Below, piece by piece: positions 1-12,560 of a stretch of DNA of 64,000 nt (its first letter is position 1; each line of letters starts with the position of its first letter). The DNA is from Typhlomys cinereus (Eukaryota; Chordata; Mammalia; Rodentia; Platacanthomyidae): NCBI GenBank assembly GCA_023101885.1, contig JALPQD010000293.1, positions 43,861 to 107,860 of the forward strand, read 5' to 3'. A program made the position numbers and the translations under genes. Under the pieces are notes generated by a model. The model saw only the letters and a program-made list of their open reading frames with translations. It ran no database searches and was not told the DNA's origin.

Positions 1-227
1 TAAGCTTTCATTGATCACCATTATGCCATATAATTGCATTCAAATGTTTATGAATTCCTTTGATACTTGACTTAGATTAGGATCCATACACTGAATGACT
101 AAGGGGAATGAGCAGGGAACATAAACGATTAAGGCTGCCCTTCTGCTAAGAGTCATGTTGGAATATGAAACCAGAAAGTGCATGCCCAAGGGAAGTGCTA
201 TGAGGAAAATTTTTTAAAAAAATTATG

Positions 228-552
228 CATTTGGATGTGTATGCTTACATGTATTGTGTGTGTTGTGTGTTCAAGTGTGTGTGCACATGTGTGTGTGAAT
301 GTGGAGGCCAGAAGATAGCCCTGAGTGTCATCCTCAGAGAGGCTATCTGTCTCCATTTGGATAGAGTCTCTCATTTGGTCTGGAGCTCAGCAATTAGACT
401 TCACTGGCTGGCCAGAGAGACTCCCCAAGGCAAGGATTACAAGTGCATGCCAGCGTGCATGGAATTGTTTTACATGGGTTTTAGATATTGGACTCAAGTT
501 CTTGTGCTTATAAGACAAGCACTTTACTGACTGAGCCATTCCTGCCAGCCCT
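228..552 (-). repeat. B3-like (B2-superfamily) SINE, antisense
   Basis: A tRNA-derived SINE read on the minus strand. Its head is seen as the complement of GACTGAGCCATTCCTGCCAGCCC at the right end, which corresponds to a GGCTGG..ATGGCTCAGT start. The body includes the rodent B3-type phrases TCTGGAGCTCAGCAATTAG and GGCTGGCCAGAGAGACTCCC. A TG-rich tail lies on the left. It is clearly diverged, so old. The short open frames across it are not genes. Confidence 0.75.
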
Positions 553-1317
553 ATTTTTTTGTTTTGTTTTTAAGGAGAATTTAGGGATACAGATTTTGAG
601 TGAATGCTACAATTTTTAAATTTTGCAAATTATTTAGAATAAAATATTGCATAAGCTCCTGGTCTACAGTCCTTTTCAGGGTGACTTTTATCCATTGTAA
701 ATCATATGTCAAAGTTAATGGTAAATACAGAAAATTTCATGTAGGATAGGAAAAGCTAGAATAGCATACCACTCCTACAAAGAGACAGGTACATTTTAAT
801 TTTCTAGAATTTATCTGAGTAGAAGTATTATGGGTGTGCTTGTGGGAAAAAACTCTGCTACTTGGAGTCAAAAAGAAAATTATATGGGCAATACAAAACT
901 TCATTCTGAACCATAAATTGCAGGTGGAAAGAAGGCTTAGGGAAGTGAAGAACAGAAGAGAGGCAGAGACAGATGTGTGTTTGAATGGATCAATGTATCT
1001 CAGAAGGTGGGAAGTCTTCTGAGCGATTGTAAAGACCTCATAGAAGTGGGCATAACTGAGCTAGGTTTGATATAAGAGTGCAAAGTAGCTTCTGATTTTA
1101 GGAAATAGTAAAGGAAGGAGCAACATTCATTTTGGGAAACATGGAGGTTCTTAATGGTCTGAGAAATTTAAGAACTGACAGCATACTTCTGTGCAGTTGA
1201 ATGAAACCCACTGGAGTTTATAGTTTGGTTGATTTTCCTGACCTAGTGACCTTTGACTAAGAATGGATTACAGAACAAAAGAAAACTAAAATAGCCTCAA
1301 GTTTTTTGTTTGCTTTT
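553..1317. other. Unassigned non-coding stretch
   Basis: AT-rich sequence between two SINEs. A 62-codon frame at 834-1022 has no visible domain or gene context. I see no repeat family, promoter or RNA gene. Confidence 0.5.
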
Positions 1318-1558
1318 TCTTGAGGGGGAGTACTGAAGATTGAACCCATCATCTTTCACATGTTAGGCAAGCACCTTGAGTTCTACTTCTTTCCCCCTTT
1401 TCATTTATATATTTCATTTGAGACATAGTCTTGCTGTATTTCAGACTTGCCTCGAATTCATTCTCTAGCCAGTCAGGCCTTGACTGTATGATCCTCCTGC
1501 CTCATTCTCCTCAGTAGGTGGGATTACAGTTCTACAACACAAGATACGAGACTTAAAA
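1318..1558 (-). repeat. B4-like SINE (ID plus B1 halves), antisense
   Basis: The left half reads as the complement of an ID-type tRNA-like unit (GATTGAACCCATC, TTAGGCAAGCACCTTGAG). The right half reads as the complement of a B1 (TTTGAGACATAGTCTTGC, GATCCTCCTGCCTCA, GGGATTACAG). This order is the hallmark of the rodent B4 fusion SINE. A short poly-A run follows at 1555-1566. It is diverged. Confidence 0.65.
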
Positions 1559-4213
1559 AAAAAAAAGAATCTTTTGATATAAAGCAAGTGTCCACAAATG
1601 ATCTCTGTGCAGGCACTCAGCTTCACAGTAGCATGAAAGCAGGCAGAAAAAGCATAACCAGGTAATGTGACCGTGTCTAAACACACTTCTGGTAAGAGCA
1701 AGACTTGTCCAGAGGTCATAGTCAGCTAGGACAGAAAGACATACAAAGATCTGCAAAGGTGGGGCTCTGAACAGATCCAAGCACCAAAGTGGACCCTTCA
1801 AAAAAGATTAATTGTTTGAAGAAGCCGTTGGAAGCATGGCCAGGAGATGATGAACTGGCGAAGGTTCGTAAATGTAGGAAGAAATGCATGGTTGAAATAG
1901 GATCCAAATTGCTTGAGAGAACAAGCCTATCTGATGAGGCTAATGGAAGCAAAAAAGCCAGAACGTAGAGGTCAAACCATTCAGAGATGCATCACACGTC
2001 AGGACAAGAAAGACCCCCTATTGGATCAGGAGTAGGGAGAAGGAGTAAACCCATTGCAATAAAAGGGCTCATAAAGTAGATGCAGTCTATGGGGACTACT
2101 TCTTTGATCCAGAGGTTCATCAGCCTCATTAAGCAAGGCCTGATTTTTCTTTCAGCAGCTGCCCCTGATTTCTTACTCCATTTTTAATCATCTGTTGCAA
2201 CCCTGGGAGGCAGATAGGAAATTGAGAACTAAAGGGCTGAGATAGGTCTCTTCTGGGGTTTCTGTGCGACTCCTCATCGCCAGGCTCAACTGACATTTCT
2301 CCTGATTTCCGAAGGTTCTGTCTGTTCTGCTGAGGTCCAGGGAATCCCATGGGCACAGTGTGGAGCCTGCAGAAGACTAAGCCTTGCAAATGTCATTAAG
2401 CAAACTTCCAGCTGATAAGCGAATGCAGCTCGCAGGAGGTCTGGAGAATTGAGTTTATCAAGGGCACCGTTGTAATCTTATTATCTAGTTTCACAATTTG
2501 GGATCACCAAACCACATATCCTCGGCTCTCCCTTCCTGCCAATGTTTCCCCTTGTCTTGCAACACTTGCCATGGGATCATTTCCCAGGGTGCTTTAATGA
2601 CAGTGGGTGTGGCTTCCACATGGTTGTGTAATAGAAGCTGAAGCTTGCCAGGCTTGCCTGAAATATTAACAGTTCCTTTTTCCAAGCAGAAGGAAATGAA
2701 TAATATCATACCAAAAAGTAACACCTGGGGCTTAAAATAAAGGTGGTCAAATTCGACTGAGAAGAGCAAAATTCCCTTTTAAGTTTTCTTCCAGAGTGCT
2801 TCCTGATATCTGAGATGACATTCTGTAGGTAAAGCAGGAGATGAGGTAAGGATTTGCGAAGCATGCAGTTACCCTGGTGGTCTCCATCTTTAAAGGCCTA
2901 GGTGACATCCTGCTCATATCCTTGGAGGGTGGCATCTGATTTCATGCCTTACATATTACAGTCAGGTTAAATAGATGAATGATTACAATTCTTCTTGTGC
3001 TTCACGGGTACAAAGGGAAAAAGATGTAATGCTTTCCTGCTGCTTCCTCTTTAATCAGCAAACCACCATCAAGATTTGGATGTATTCCAGAGACTTTTTA
3101 TTTAGCAACATGAAAACTAGGCAACTCACTTTCTTGTTTTCAGTCAGATCTGAGCCATTGCTATGGAAATATTTTGAGTTGACAGACAACTGGGTCCTAT
3201 TTCTGTACTCTAGCCTACATCCATGAACTTGAACCTTAAATTATTCTTTAGGGAGACTTGTTAATGTCTACACTGTGATCAGCACTAATCACAACTTTCG
3301 TTACTTTGTAATTATACAAGTATCATCACATGGTTGAATATTTCTTCCTTCTGAAGAGAGGCAGAGACAAAGCTTTCCTTGAGTATTTTGTTCATATTCT
3401 TTCTTTGTTATCAATGCTGTTTCTACGGGTAATTAAAATCTATGAAATTTAAAGCTAAATCTAGTGGTTGAATAATTCATTGTGTATTTAATAGACAAGC
3501 TGTACTCTTCACTTATTGAAGGTATAATTAAAAACATATAAAACTTTAATCCATATAATGTTCAATTGGCAGGTTTGAAACCAATTGTGGTACCAATGTT
3601 CTCTTCCCAATTTCAACTCATATGTAATTTTTCATTAAGAATGTTAAATTAAAAGAAATTGTCATTAAATATCAGAGAAAGCTGTCATTGAATCTGGCAC
3701 GTGGTACCTGCTAGAAAAGCTTTAATCACTTAGGAAATGATTGCAATGGACATGCTTCTCAATAATCACTGTTAAAACATACACATGCACATATAGTATA
3801 CACTTAAATATGCATACACAAACATGTGCACATATATTCACATTACAGTTATATGTGAATCCCAGAAAATTGAAAGTATCAAATATGAAAAGGAAACCTA
3901 ATTAAATAAATATGAATTAACACTATAAGCCAACAAAATTGGCAGTCTCATAAAAAGTTAAATGGTCTGTAAGACTCACGATTACACATTTTAAAATCTT
4001 AAATATATCTGAGTAATAATTTCTTACTCTAGGTTCTGTTCTTTACCCAGGAGATTTTTTTTTTCACATTTAAGAAGGAAGAGAAACAATAGTATTTGGT
4101 GACTGTGACATGGGCTTCTGATCTGAGTAGGGAAGTTTTATCTTCATCTTTACCTGTTCAGAATATCACAAGAATTGCATTTTCTATTTATAATATTAAT
4201 CAAAGGAACTTTT
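1559..4213. other. Unassigned non-coding stretch
   Basis: About 2.65 kb without a recognisable gene or repeat. It holds several short minus-strand frames of 62-92 codons with no motif, and a loose CA/TA-rich patch near 3778-3860. A slightly GC-richer part at 1980-2400 has no splice or coding pattern I can defend. Confidence 0.45.
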
Positions 4214-4223
4214 AAAAATTGCA

Positions 4224-4480
4224 GTCCCAAGAGCTGGTGAGATGGCTCAGGGGTTAAAGTCTTTGCCTTGAAGCAAAAGACTAGCATTCAGAGTCCCAGA
4301 TCCCAAGTAAAAATTCTTGGCAGATACATAACTCAACTCTGGAAGGTGGAGCCTGGGAAGCTCGGAGAAAAGCAAAAAGGAGACAGAGTGATTCAGGCAC
4401 ACATTCAAGTGCCCTCTTGTACTCTCTCTCTGTCTCTGTCTCTCTCACACACCACACACGTACACATACACATACACACA
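4224..4480 (+). repeat. tRNA-derived SINE, older subfamily, with TSD
   Basis: It starts with the tRNA-like head GAGCTGGTGAGATGGCTCAG and the A-box-like TGGCTCAGGGG, and ends in a pyrimidine and CA-rich tail. The 10-bp direct repeat AAAAATTGCA at 4214-4223 and 4481-4490 is the target-site duplication, which fixes both ends. The body matches the older of two SINE subfamilies seen in this window. Confidence 0.8.
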
Positions 4481-4692
4481 AAAAATTGCACCCCTCTTTC
4501 TTGTTCTTTCAATTTCTGCTTTGTGTGCTGCTTTAATGAAAAAAAGCTGAGGGGAAAAATATTTTCTACTGTAGGGTTAGGATGATGTATAACTAGCATG
4601 AAAGGCAGAGGGTATGCTGTCTCTAGGGGAAGATGTAAATTACAATTTTATGGGGAGCTATGGTTTTGCTTCAGGGAAGCATTTTTCTAGTA

Positions 4693-5010
4693 TTTCTAGT
4701 GTTTGTCTCATTGTCATGACAAAATGCTTGACAAAAGCAACTAAGAAAGGAAAGGTGGCTTTATTTTGGCTTACAGATTCAGTCCATCTTGTCAGGGAAG
4801 GCATGGCAGCAAGAGCAGGAGGCTGGCCACCTTGTATCCTTAACAAGGAAGCGAGGAGCAGTGAATGCCTGTGCTCAGCTTGCTTTCTCCCTTTATTCCG
4901 TCTGGGACCCCAGCCCATGGACAGTACCACTCACTTTTAGGGTTTAGCTTCCCATTTCAATTAGCCTAATCTAGATAATCTCTTAGAGCTATGCCCAGAG
5001 ATTTGGTGCC
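4693..5010 (-). repeat. Rodent mid-repetitive element, family X copy 1
   Basis: It contains TGACAAAAGCAACTAAG, GGTGGCTTTATTTTGGCTTA, CAGTCCATCTTGTCAGGGAAG and GGGACCCCAGCCCATGG. These phrases are typical of a dispersed rodent repeat whose formal name I cannot give with certainty. Related copies lie at 19200-19535 (opposite strand) and 23950-24312. There is no coding potential; frames on both strands are chance. Confidence 0.6.
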
Positions 5011-5039
5011 ATGGTGTTATATTACTTTTATTTATTATT

Positions 5040-5278
5040 ATTGTTCCATGTAACAGTAAGATGTGTTCATATGTATATGAATGAGGTGTATGCGTGTATG
5101 CACACATGTGCAGCTATGTGTGCTCATATGCCCCCTCGCATACACAGCACTGGCCTTGCTAGCATATATGCAGCTATATGGGACTTTTAGGTGGGTTCCA
5201 GGCATTTGAACTCAAGTCTCATGCTTCGGAGCAAGTGATCTTCTTCGCTGAGCCATCTTCTCATTCCTCCAAGGGGAT
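5040..5278 (-). repeat. B2-superfamily SINE remnant, antisense
   Basis: A TG/CA-rich left part is followed by TGAACTCAAGTCTCATGCTT and CGCTGAGCCATCTTCTCATTCC. This is the complement of a tRNA-like SINE head (GATGGCTCAGCG). It is strongly diverged. Confidence 0.6.
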
Positions 5279-5586
5279 TCTAAATTTCATCATGTCAACT
5301 GAAGCGAACATCACAAGTGCTAAGGATCTCTGGGTTGCAGTAACGTTTCATTGCATTCAATGTTTGTAAAACTTCTTGTCTTTTTTTTTTTTCATGTCTG
5401 TGTTGGATTGAGTCCTATTTCTTTGTATTTCTTTTAGAGTAGTGATTGCCTTTAAACTGTCTGGAGATATTATTGGCTATCAGCTGTTTAATAAATTCCA
5501 GGAAAATCAGGTTATCCTTTGCTATGAATAGAAGAGTTCAGTTGTTCTAAAATACATATATTGTATTTACTTATTTGAAAGTGGGG
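5279..5586. other. Unassigned non-coding stretch
   Basis: Short spacer between SINE remnants, with a T-run near 5379-5391. Nothing else is recognisable. Confidence 0.4.
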
Positions 5587-5735
5587 GACAAATGTGATTA
5601 TGTTATATGTGTGGTGGTAAGAGGACATCAATCAGGATCCATCTCTATCATGCTATGTGGGCTTCAGAGATTAAACTCAGGTTGCCAGGTTTCCATACGA
5701 GTGTCTTTACTTGCTGAACTATTCACCAGCCTGGA
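5587..5735 (-). repeat. B2-superfamily SINE fragment, antisense
   Basis: It shows AGATTAAACTCAGGTTGCCAG and TTGCTGAACTATTCACCAGCC, the decayed complement of a SINE head (GGCTGG..GATGGCTCAGCAA). The body is shortened and diverged. Confidence 0.5.
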
Positions 5736-5936
5736 AGAGTTCTAACACTATTTCAGGATCAGGGCTTCAGTGTACAAATAAGTTCAGGGTTTCATTATTC
5801 CAGACAGGGTTTCTTAATCTCTACAGCACTGACACTTCTGCCCCATGCATGGTATGGTTGCCAGATGTTAACCCCAAATGCCATTACTGTCATCCATATT
5901 CCATCCTCATTTCCTCTAATGTTTATTACAAAAATA

Positions 5937-6055
5937 TGTCTGAGCGAAGCATAGTGGCACACACCTGTGTTCCCAGCACTTGGGAAGCTGAGGCAGGAGG
6001 ATCTCAGGATTGATGCTGACCTGGGCTATGTAGTAAGATCCTATCACTAGGAAGG
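5937..6055 (+). repeat. Monomeric B1-like SINE
   Basis: A 7SL-derived B1 unit. It shows GTGGCACACACCTGTGTTCC, CAGCACTTGGGAAGCTGAGG, CAGGAGGATCTCAGGATTG and CTGGGCTATGTAGTAAGATC in the canonical order. The tail is weakly A-rich. Moderately diverged, so old. Confidence 0.8.
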
Positions 6056-6657
6056 GGAGAGAACAAAATCAGCTATGGTTGATAATGAATGTCTAGAAAA
6101 CAAAATTATAGCTATCAAGTCTTAGGTGCAAGCTCAGCATATATCTTTGCATCATTTCCAGTTTTGAATCAACTACTTAAAAGAGGTGGTTTAGACACCC
6201 AGGGTGTTCTATTCAAAGGGCATGTGCTTGGGCTTGGTGCCACGCATTGGAGCTACACTTGACTCCTCCATACCAAACATTTGTAAGACTAAGCATCAGG
6301 CTAGAACTATAGGAGTCACTTTCCCCAAATATTGTGTAACTTCGTGTGAGGGGACCTCACCGGCTTGGCCTGACTTACTATCTCGACAGATATATTCTGG
6401 ATTTTGCTCCTAACTGCACTTTCTGCTAATTAGATTCCCTGTGGCTCAATTACCACTAGCTTTGAAAATATGTGTGGATTTTACTTTAGAATTATTATTG
6501 GGAGTTTAGTATTTGATGAACAAATTATATAACTGTAGAAGGAAAACACAAATTTTTCTGCGTTTTGTGTAGTCAACTTCAGGACTATTTTTTTCCCAAG
6601 GGCACTATTATTCTCAGTGATCAATTTTGTGGAATATACAGTTTCTTCAGAACAATT
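6056..6657. other. Unassigned non-coding stretch
   Basis: No repeat or gene signature seen. A 69-codon frame at 6204-6413 has no recognisable domain. Confidence 0.4.
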
Positions 6658-6668
6658 TGTATGTGTGT

Positions 6669-6706
<38 letters not shown>

Positions 6707-6714
6707 TGTGTTAA
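6658..6714. repeat. (TG)n microsatellite
   Basis: Nearly uninterrupted TG dinucleotides with a GCGCG interruption near the right end. Alternating purine-pyrimidine sequence of this kind can adopt Z-DNA. Confidence 0.95.
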
Positions 6715-8019
6715 AGCTGTTATGGCTTGTAGTTTAAGTCAAATAGTGTCAAAAGGCTTACAAAAATAGCCTTAGGATTCTGCCTCCCAATTCAGAAGCC
6801 TTTCTTCTCTCTCGTGTTCTAAGAGTTCATGATGTGCCTTTTTGGGGTCTGTTTTCATGCATTTTGCCAGTGCTCAGTGGGTACTTTATATCTGGAGTTG
6901 TATACCTTCACTTTGGGGAGTTTTTCCTTGTGCAATTTCTTTGATAAGTCTCCTCACATCATTTTTATAGCACATCTATTAATACAATGGAAGTGAAAGA
7001 AGGTTTAAATGAAACTTCCTCGGGATAACCCAAATCACGAAAATAGAAATGAAAGCAGACTAGTGCCAGGTGTTAGGCTGAGAGTTGGCGGATATTTGTC
7101 AGAGTTGGTACATATTTATCAAGGACCATAAGGGTTAGTGTAAGCACGTCTAACTATATTTAGTTAAAGTTTTCTAAAGCTAAAAGTTAAAGTAGTCAAA
7201 ATAGCTCACGGTATTTCAGAAGCTCATTATTTGTATAGTATGTCATTAACAATAGGGGATGTTGACTACTAAGAGGTGTGCGGAAAAGACAAAACTATAT
7301 GGACAAAAAACTGATGAGAAGGAGGCAGGCAGTAGCCTGTTCTTTACCAGCCAGTGCTGTCCACCCTTCATTTGCTGGGGATTCGAGCTCATAAGTAGCA
7401 GCATCTTCTCTAGACAGTTGTTTCTGGTCAAGCAAAGTGGGACTTAATGTCCTATGACTGACCACCATGAGCATTGAAAGCCTAGGCCCTTGCCTTAGAA
7501 GTCAGATGATTAGTGGTGCAGTGGAGCAGAATGAGAGGTGTCAGTCCCCAAAATCACCTTTCCATAGGTTATGATCTTTTTCTGTGATTCTCTCCTCTAC
7601 TGAATTCCCTCTTTCAACCCAGCACTTAAATGAACATCCCCTCTCGGGCTCTGCTTCCAGGGTACCTGGCCTGAAGCAGCAATTACATTTTTAAACTGAA
7701 AGAACTCTCACCTTCCCGTGTGATTATTCCTGTTTGCATAAGCATCCCGCTCTTGTTACAGAAATTTGATTATTTTGGAAAGTTTTTTGTTCTGTTTCTT
7801 GCACTGTTTCTGTTTTCCTGTCGTGTGTTTGATTTGGTCTCTCCTTCACCATGGAGGTTTTCCTCAAATGACTAATATATGGCTATTCTGTCCCATTTAA
7901 GAAAGGATGTTGAAAATGGTTTGAGATAACATTAAATGAAGATTCTCCAGAGAGATAGAACCTCTGAGAAGAAATATGGAAGGATAGATGAATTGTTAGA
8001 TTTATAAATAGATCGATGA
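6715..8019. other. Unassigned non-coding stretch
   Basis: Non-coding sequence. Overlapping 61-62 codon frames on both strands at 7246-7447 are coincident and show no coding signal. No repeat family recognised. Confidence 0.4.
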
Positions 8020-8058
8020 TATATGGTAGAAGATAGATAGATATATAGACAGATAGAT

Positions 8059-8127
<69 letters not shown>

Positions 8128-8155
8128 GATAGATAGATGACAGATAGATGTTATG
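8020..8155. repeat. (TAGA)n tetranucleotide microsatellite
   Basis: Long run of GATA/TAGA units with a few variants (CAGA, GATGATA) at the edges and a long clean core from about 8060 to 8128. The minus-strand frame of repeated YLSI codons is an artefact of the repeat. Confidence 0.95.
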
Positions 8156-8953
8156 AGAATTGGCCCATGTGTTATCAAGGCTGATAGAGCTCATGTAGGA
8201 CATGTGCTACTGAGTGGCCCAGAAGTTATTAGCTTGGATCAATTCAAATCAATGTCTCAGAATCAGGAAAGCCTGATTCTCTGTCAAAGGCCAAAGGCCT
8301 GAAAATCAGGAAATCTATTGGTCCAAATCCCAGAGTCCAGGAGACCAGAGATTGTAGTTTTCTTGTTTGAAGGAGAAGAGTGTTCTGGCTGTTAAGAGTG
8401 ATTTATGTTTCATTTCTTTTCTTTTTATCTGGACCCTAGCCAATCTGATAGAACATAGTCACACTGAAAACAGATCATCTCCACTCTGTCCAATATCTTA
8501 ATTCAAATCTCCTCTGGGAACACTTTCAAATAATGCTTTACCCTTTCCAAATGTTCCTTAGTCCAATCAAGTTAAAGAATAAAATCAGCTACCATAAAAG
8601 ATCTGTATGTATAGCGGAATTATATTTGGTGGATTACCATGTGTAAGAATGTTTGGTGGATACTGGTTTATCATCAGACATACTCAAAAAGTTTGTCCTT
8701 TATTCTGACGAGACAGGTATGATGTTTGTAGGTCATAATGTATTAACAAGCAAGTTCTCCCATCAATACATCTGCACTTTGCTCTTTCAAAGGATCAATT
8801 GATGGAAATGATGGAATCTTTCATGATGCACTAAAGCCCAGGTCAGGTTTTATCCTTGAGTTCCCTTATCAACGGGCACTTGATTAAAATAGATGGCTGA
8901 CTTTCAAAGGTCCTGCCCACCCTGTATAAAAAGGTTTCATTACATGTGACATG
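8156..8953. other. Unassigned non-coding stretch
   Basis: Spacer between the TAGA microsatellite and the TSD of the next SINE. Nothing recognisable. Confidence 0.4.
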
Positions 8954-8968
8954 ATGCTGACCCTTTAA

Positions 8969-9246
8969 TTTTATATTATTTATTATTTATTCAATTGTGC
9001 GTGTATGCGTATGTGCGTGTGTATGTACTTGTGTGTGTAGAACCACGGAAGAATTTGGGAACCACCATGGACCGCCTCCATCTCCTCCTTGTTTACTCTG
9101 CCCCGGGATTCACTGGCTCCACCCTACCAGAAACGCAGGCCGCCTCTGTTTCCGCCTGGCATCTATATGTGGGATCTAGGATCCGAACTCAGGACCTTCT
9201 GCCTGCAAGGTAGAGGCTTAACCTCTAAGCCACCTCTCCAGCCCCC
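8969..9246 (-). repeat. Young tRNA-derived SINE, antisense, with 15-bp TSD
   Basis: A full-length member of the youngest SINE subfamily in this window. On the minus strand it starts GGGGCTGGAGAGGTGGCTTAG, carries a B-box-like GAGTTCGGATCC, and ends with a CA-rich stretch and an AATAAATAATAA-type tail. The perfect direct repeat ATGCTGACCCTTTAA at 8954-8968 and 9247-9261 is the TSD. No other repeat interrupts it. Short frames inside it are not genes. Confidence 0.92.
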
Positions 9247-9261
9247 ATGCTGACCCTTTAA

Positions 9262-9734
9262 GTGTCTTCCAGATTCAAAAAAGACATCTGGGGGAGGATC
9301 TGCCATTTGGACAAGATTACTACGTGAAACTCTGACATATATGTCTTTGCCCTAAGTATTTATTGTGCATAATCTATTTGTAATAATCAGTACTCTTCTG
9401 TATATTTGTTAAGAGACATAAATTCTGACTTTTGTCAATGCTGCAGCCCTATTGCTCTGAGTCAAAGATTCTGAATGCCACTTCAATAGTAGATGCTCAC
9501 ATAAAAAAAGTTACATAAAAAAATTCTTCTCTGTAATGCTGCTAAAAGTTGCAGATCTTTTCTTACTTATGTATTATGTGAGTCTTTAAAGATTTAAAGC
9601 AAAGAATATCTTACTGAGATGGAATCCTTCAAACTAGAACTGTTACTAATTCTTTCCCAGGTCTTATGTCTGTATGTTCCTAGTTGCATCACGAATATTT
9701 CTACAGTTAAAATTTTTCTTTATTCTTGCATGCC
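9262..9734. other. Unassigned non-coding stretch
   Basis: AT-rich spacer with no recognisable feature. Confidence 0.4.
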
Positions 9735-9768
9735 TGCATGCATGCATGTATGTGTTTGTGTTTGTGTT

Positions 9769-9821
<53 letters not shown>
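9735..9821. repeat. Compound (TGTTTG)n(TG)n microsatellite
   Basis: GCATGCATGCATG repeats and four TGTTTG-type units lead into about 27 TG dinucleotides. Frames encoding runs of Cys-Val on one strand and Thr-His on the other are artefacts of the repeat. Confidence 0.95.
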
Positions 9822-10930
9822 CAAGAAATATCAGGAAATGTGTGTTGCTGGGTACCCTAAACAGTGCTTCCTGATAATCAAAATGTATTGCAAATTGATT
9901 AATCTGTAAGCAAAAATTTTTCAAATAAGTTTTAACTTTTGTTGATTGTTTTTATAATGCTTTATTAACTACCATCTGTCTGTTGACATTCTTAAAAGTC
10001 AAAAAATGTTTATCTTTAAAATAGTATGATTTCTCTGTGAAGGGTAGCAGTGTGAATCTAGCTGCCTGGCTGATAATCTACAACAGAGAAGAAAGAATCT
10101 GCAGAATCATTATTTAGTAAGTAATTTCTATTTGGTCTTAGTTCAGCCCAAATGTCCATCCTTACCTAATATACTGTAATATATATTACATGATAGAATA
10201 CTAAAACTAATATACTAGCTTCCAGAGTGTCTAAATTTCATTCAGAAGATATATGTACCATCCCTTACAGGGGAGATATGAAGTAACAAAATACCTAATT
10301 CCTGTATAGCTTTCAGATAAGTCCCTTGTTTTTACAACCTTGTCATCCTTACTGAGTAATCTTGCTTTGTATTATCCTCATCAACATGTATTTTGATTAG
10401 GATGGATTTCTCCACAATATTTTACTTATTTAACAAAAACTGATGAAGTGCTTACTGTCTATTTGTGTATAGTGCACGATGCAGGAACAAATCATGTCAG
10501 CTTTACAGAGATGAGGTCATTATCTTATAAATGAGGAAACTAAGGGCAGGGCCTCTGACTTAGGACCACACAACTATTAAACCAGCAGTATTGCATTCAA
10601 AATTCAGCCAGTTTGGTCTGTTTTCAGCCTGTTGTGATATTTAGTCACTTCCATATTGCCAAATCATCATTATGATATGAGTTAATCAAAAGAGGAATTT
10701 CTATTTTATATGGGGGCAAATTTCCAGAGATAGGTCTCATACTACTTTTGGAGATACTCTTAAGATTAGAGTTTTAGTCTGGATGTAGATATTGTCATTA
10801 AATCCTTGACATTTGGTTAGAGGAACAATAACATTAGGATAATGTAGTTGAGAGTAAAATAAAGCAATCTGGCTGAAGTTATAAGTTTCCAGGATTTTGA
10901 GATCTTCTCTGGAAAAATCCTATGATTCCA
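9822..10930. other. Unassigned non-coding stretch
   Basis: AT-rich sequence without a recognised repeat or gene. Confidence 0.4.
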
Positions 10931-11961
10931 TATTGTGAAAATTTTATTGAGATATTACTTAAATAAGTAAGACATAAAAAATTATACATTTCAAGAATGC
11001 CATGTGGTGTTTTGGTTCACATTAGTGAACATCAACAAAATTCAGATGTTGGTGGTTAATTACAGCTGTACTTCCTTCACTCCCCTTGGCAGTCCCTTAC
11101 ATGCATCCTGCCCAGATCTATGCCCAAACCAACTCTCTTCTCTGGAACCCTTTCCCCTAGGTAACTATTGTCACTACTTAATAGTCACTACTCAATAGCT
11201 TGCATTTTTTTATAATTTAATGATGGAATTAAAAAAATCATAAAGTTTATACCTTTCTTGGCCTGTTTTCTTTCTATTGAAAAAAATTTTAAGAACAATT
11301 CATATTTTTATACCTATTGCTAGCTTATTCTTTTCTATTCCCAGGCAGTGTTTCTCCATGTGACTCTGCCACATCTATTTATTTATTCCTCTATGGTTTC
11401 TTCATAATCTTAGTTATCATAAATAAAGCTACCATGCACATTACTATATGATATTTTAAATTTTTTTATTAATTTAGTGCTTCATACACAAAGTGAATTT
11501 AACATTCAATGCATTAATCCCCAATCCATCTTTCTCCCCTTTTCTAGTACAACCAGATATGGTTTAGGACTGCCGTGGGATGCGGTACCATGGTAAAAAC
11601 TACATTTGAAGAAAGTGGTGAACTTCCATTTATAAAGCAGTTACACTGTTTTGCATTCGCATTTGTAGTGTATGATTTTTTAGTTTCTCCACACATCATC
11701 ATTGGAATAACCAAGTAAATTTTAAGCTTTTGAGTGTATGTACAGTGGTATTTCCCCAGTGTTTCAATTTTCCTTTCCCTAATTACTACTGATGGAAAAC
11801 AGATTTTTGTGTGCTTCTTTCACCATGTATATATAGTTTTGATTAGGTTTTTCTGACGTTACATTACATTTATTATTTATTTTTCTATTCATGAAAATTT
11901 GAGAGTTTTTTATGTATTCTAGATATAAATCTTCTAATCTATGCCTTAAAATTTTTATCAG
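10931..11961 (-). mobile_element. Ancient L1 (L1M-type) 3' portion, antisense
   Basis: Segments match the antisense of old mammalian L1 ORF2 and 3' end. TTTATTGAGATATTACTTAA comes first, followed by a stretch around 11385-11450 (ATCATAAATAAAGCTACCATG) that resembles the antisense of the FIAALF region, and by TTTCCCTAATTACTACTGATG at 11770-11795, which corresponds to the antisense of the conserved region just upstream. The order is right for a minus-strand L1. It is heavily decayed, with no open frame. The young SINE at 11979 sits at its right side. Confidence 0.55.
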
Positions 11962-11978
11962 CTTATGATCTATTTCTT

Positions 11979-12021
11979 TTTTTATTTATTATTTACTAAT
12001 TGGGCGTTATGTATGTGTGTG

Positions 12022-12067
<46 letters not shown>

Positions 12068-12274
12068 ACCACGGACGAATTCGGGAACCACCATGGATGC
12101 CTCCACCTCCTCCTTGTTTACTCTGCCCCGGGATTCACAGGCTCCGCCCTACCAGACCAGAAACGCAGGCTGCCCCCGCTTCTGCCCGGCATCTATACGT
12201 GGGGTCTAGGATCCGAACTCAGGACCTTCTGCCTGCAAGTCAGAGGCTTAACCACTGAGCCACCTTTCCAGCCC
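11979..12274 (-). repeat. Young tRNA-derived SINE, antisense, with 17-bp TSD
   Basis: Same subfamily as the copy at 8969. The perfect direct repeat CTTATGATCTATTTCTT at 11962-11978 and 12275-12291 bounds it. The minus strand shows the tRNA-like head (GGCTGGAAAGGTGGCTCAG), a B-box-like GAGTTCGGATCC, a GC-rich body and a (CA)n tail of about 22 units (12018-12064 on the plus strand). High similarity to the other copies and the intact TSD point to recent insertion. Confidence 0.93.
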
Positions 12275-12304
12275 CTTATGATCTATTTCTTAATTTTTTA
12301 ATTT

Positions 12305-12560
12305 CCATGTTTATGTGTTGAGTACATGTATGCATACTTGCATGTATGTATGTAGGTACACATGAATGTGTGGGCATAAGCATGTGGAAGCCCAAGTTGA
12401 TATCAAGAATCATCTTTGATCACTATTTTGTCTTTTTTTTTTTTTTTTTTTGAGACTGGGTCTCTAATCAAATCCTGAGTTCATGACAGGGCTAGTTCAG
12501 AACAGACTACTGTAACTTTGCTCTAGAGATTCTCAGAGAGTGCCACAGACAGAACTCATC
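12305..12560 (-). repeat. B2/B3-superfamily SINE remnant, antisense
   Basis: A TG/CA-rich left part, a poly-T run at 12432-12450, then GAGACTGGGTCTCTAATCAA, which resembles the complement of the B3 body phrase TGAGAGACCCTGTCTC. The head is not clear, so the right end is approximate. Confidence 0.45.

Noticed and set aside
8020..8155. Possible CRISPR-like or protein-coding repeat
   Set aside because: It is a simple TAGA microsatellite without spacers, in a mammalian genome.
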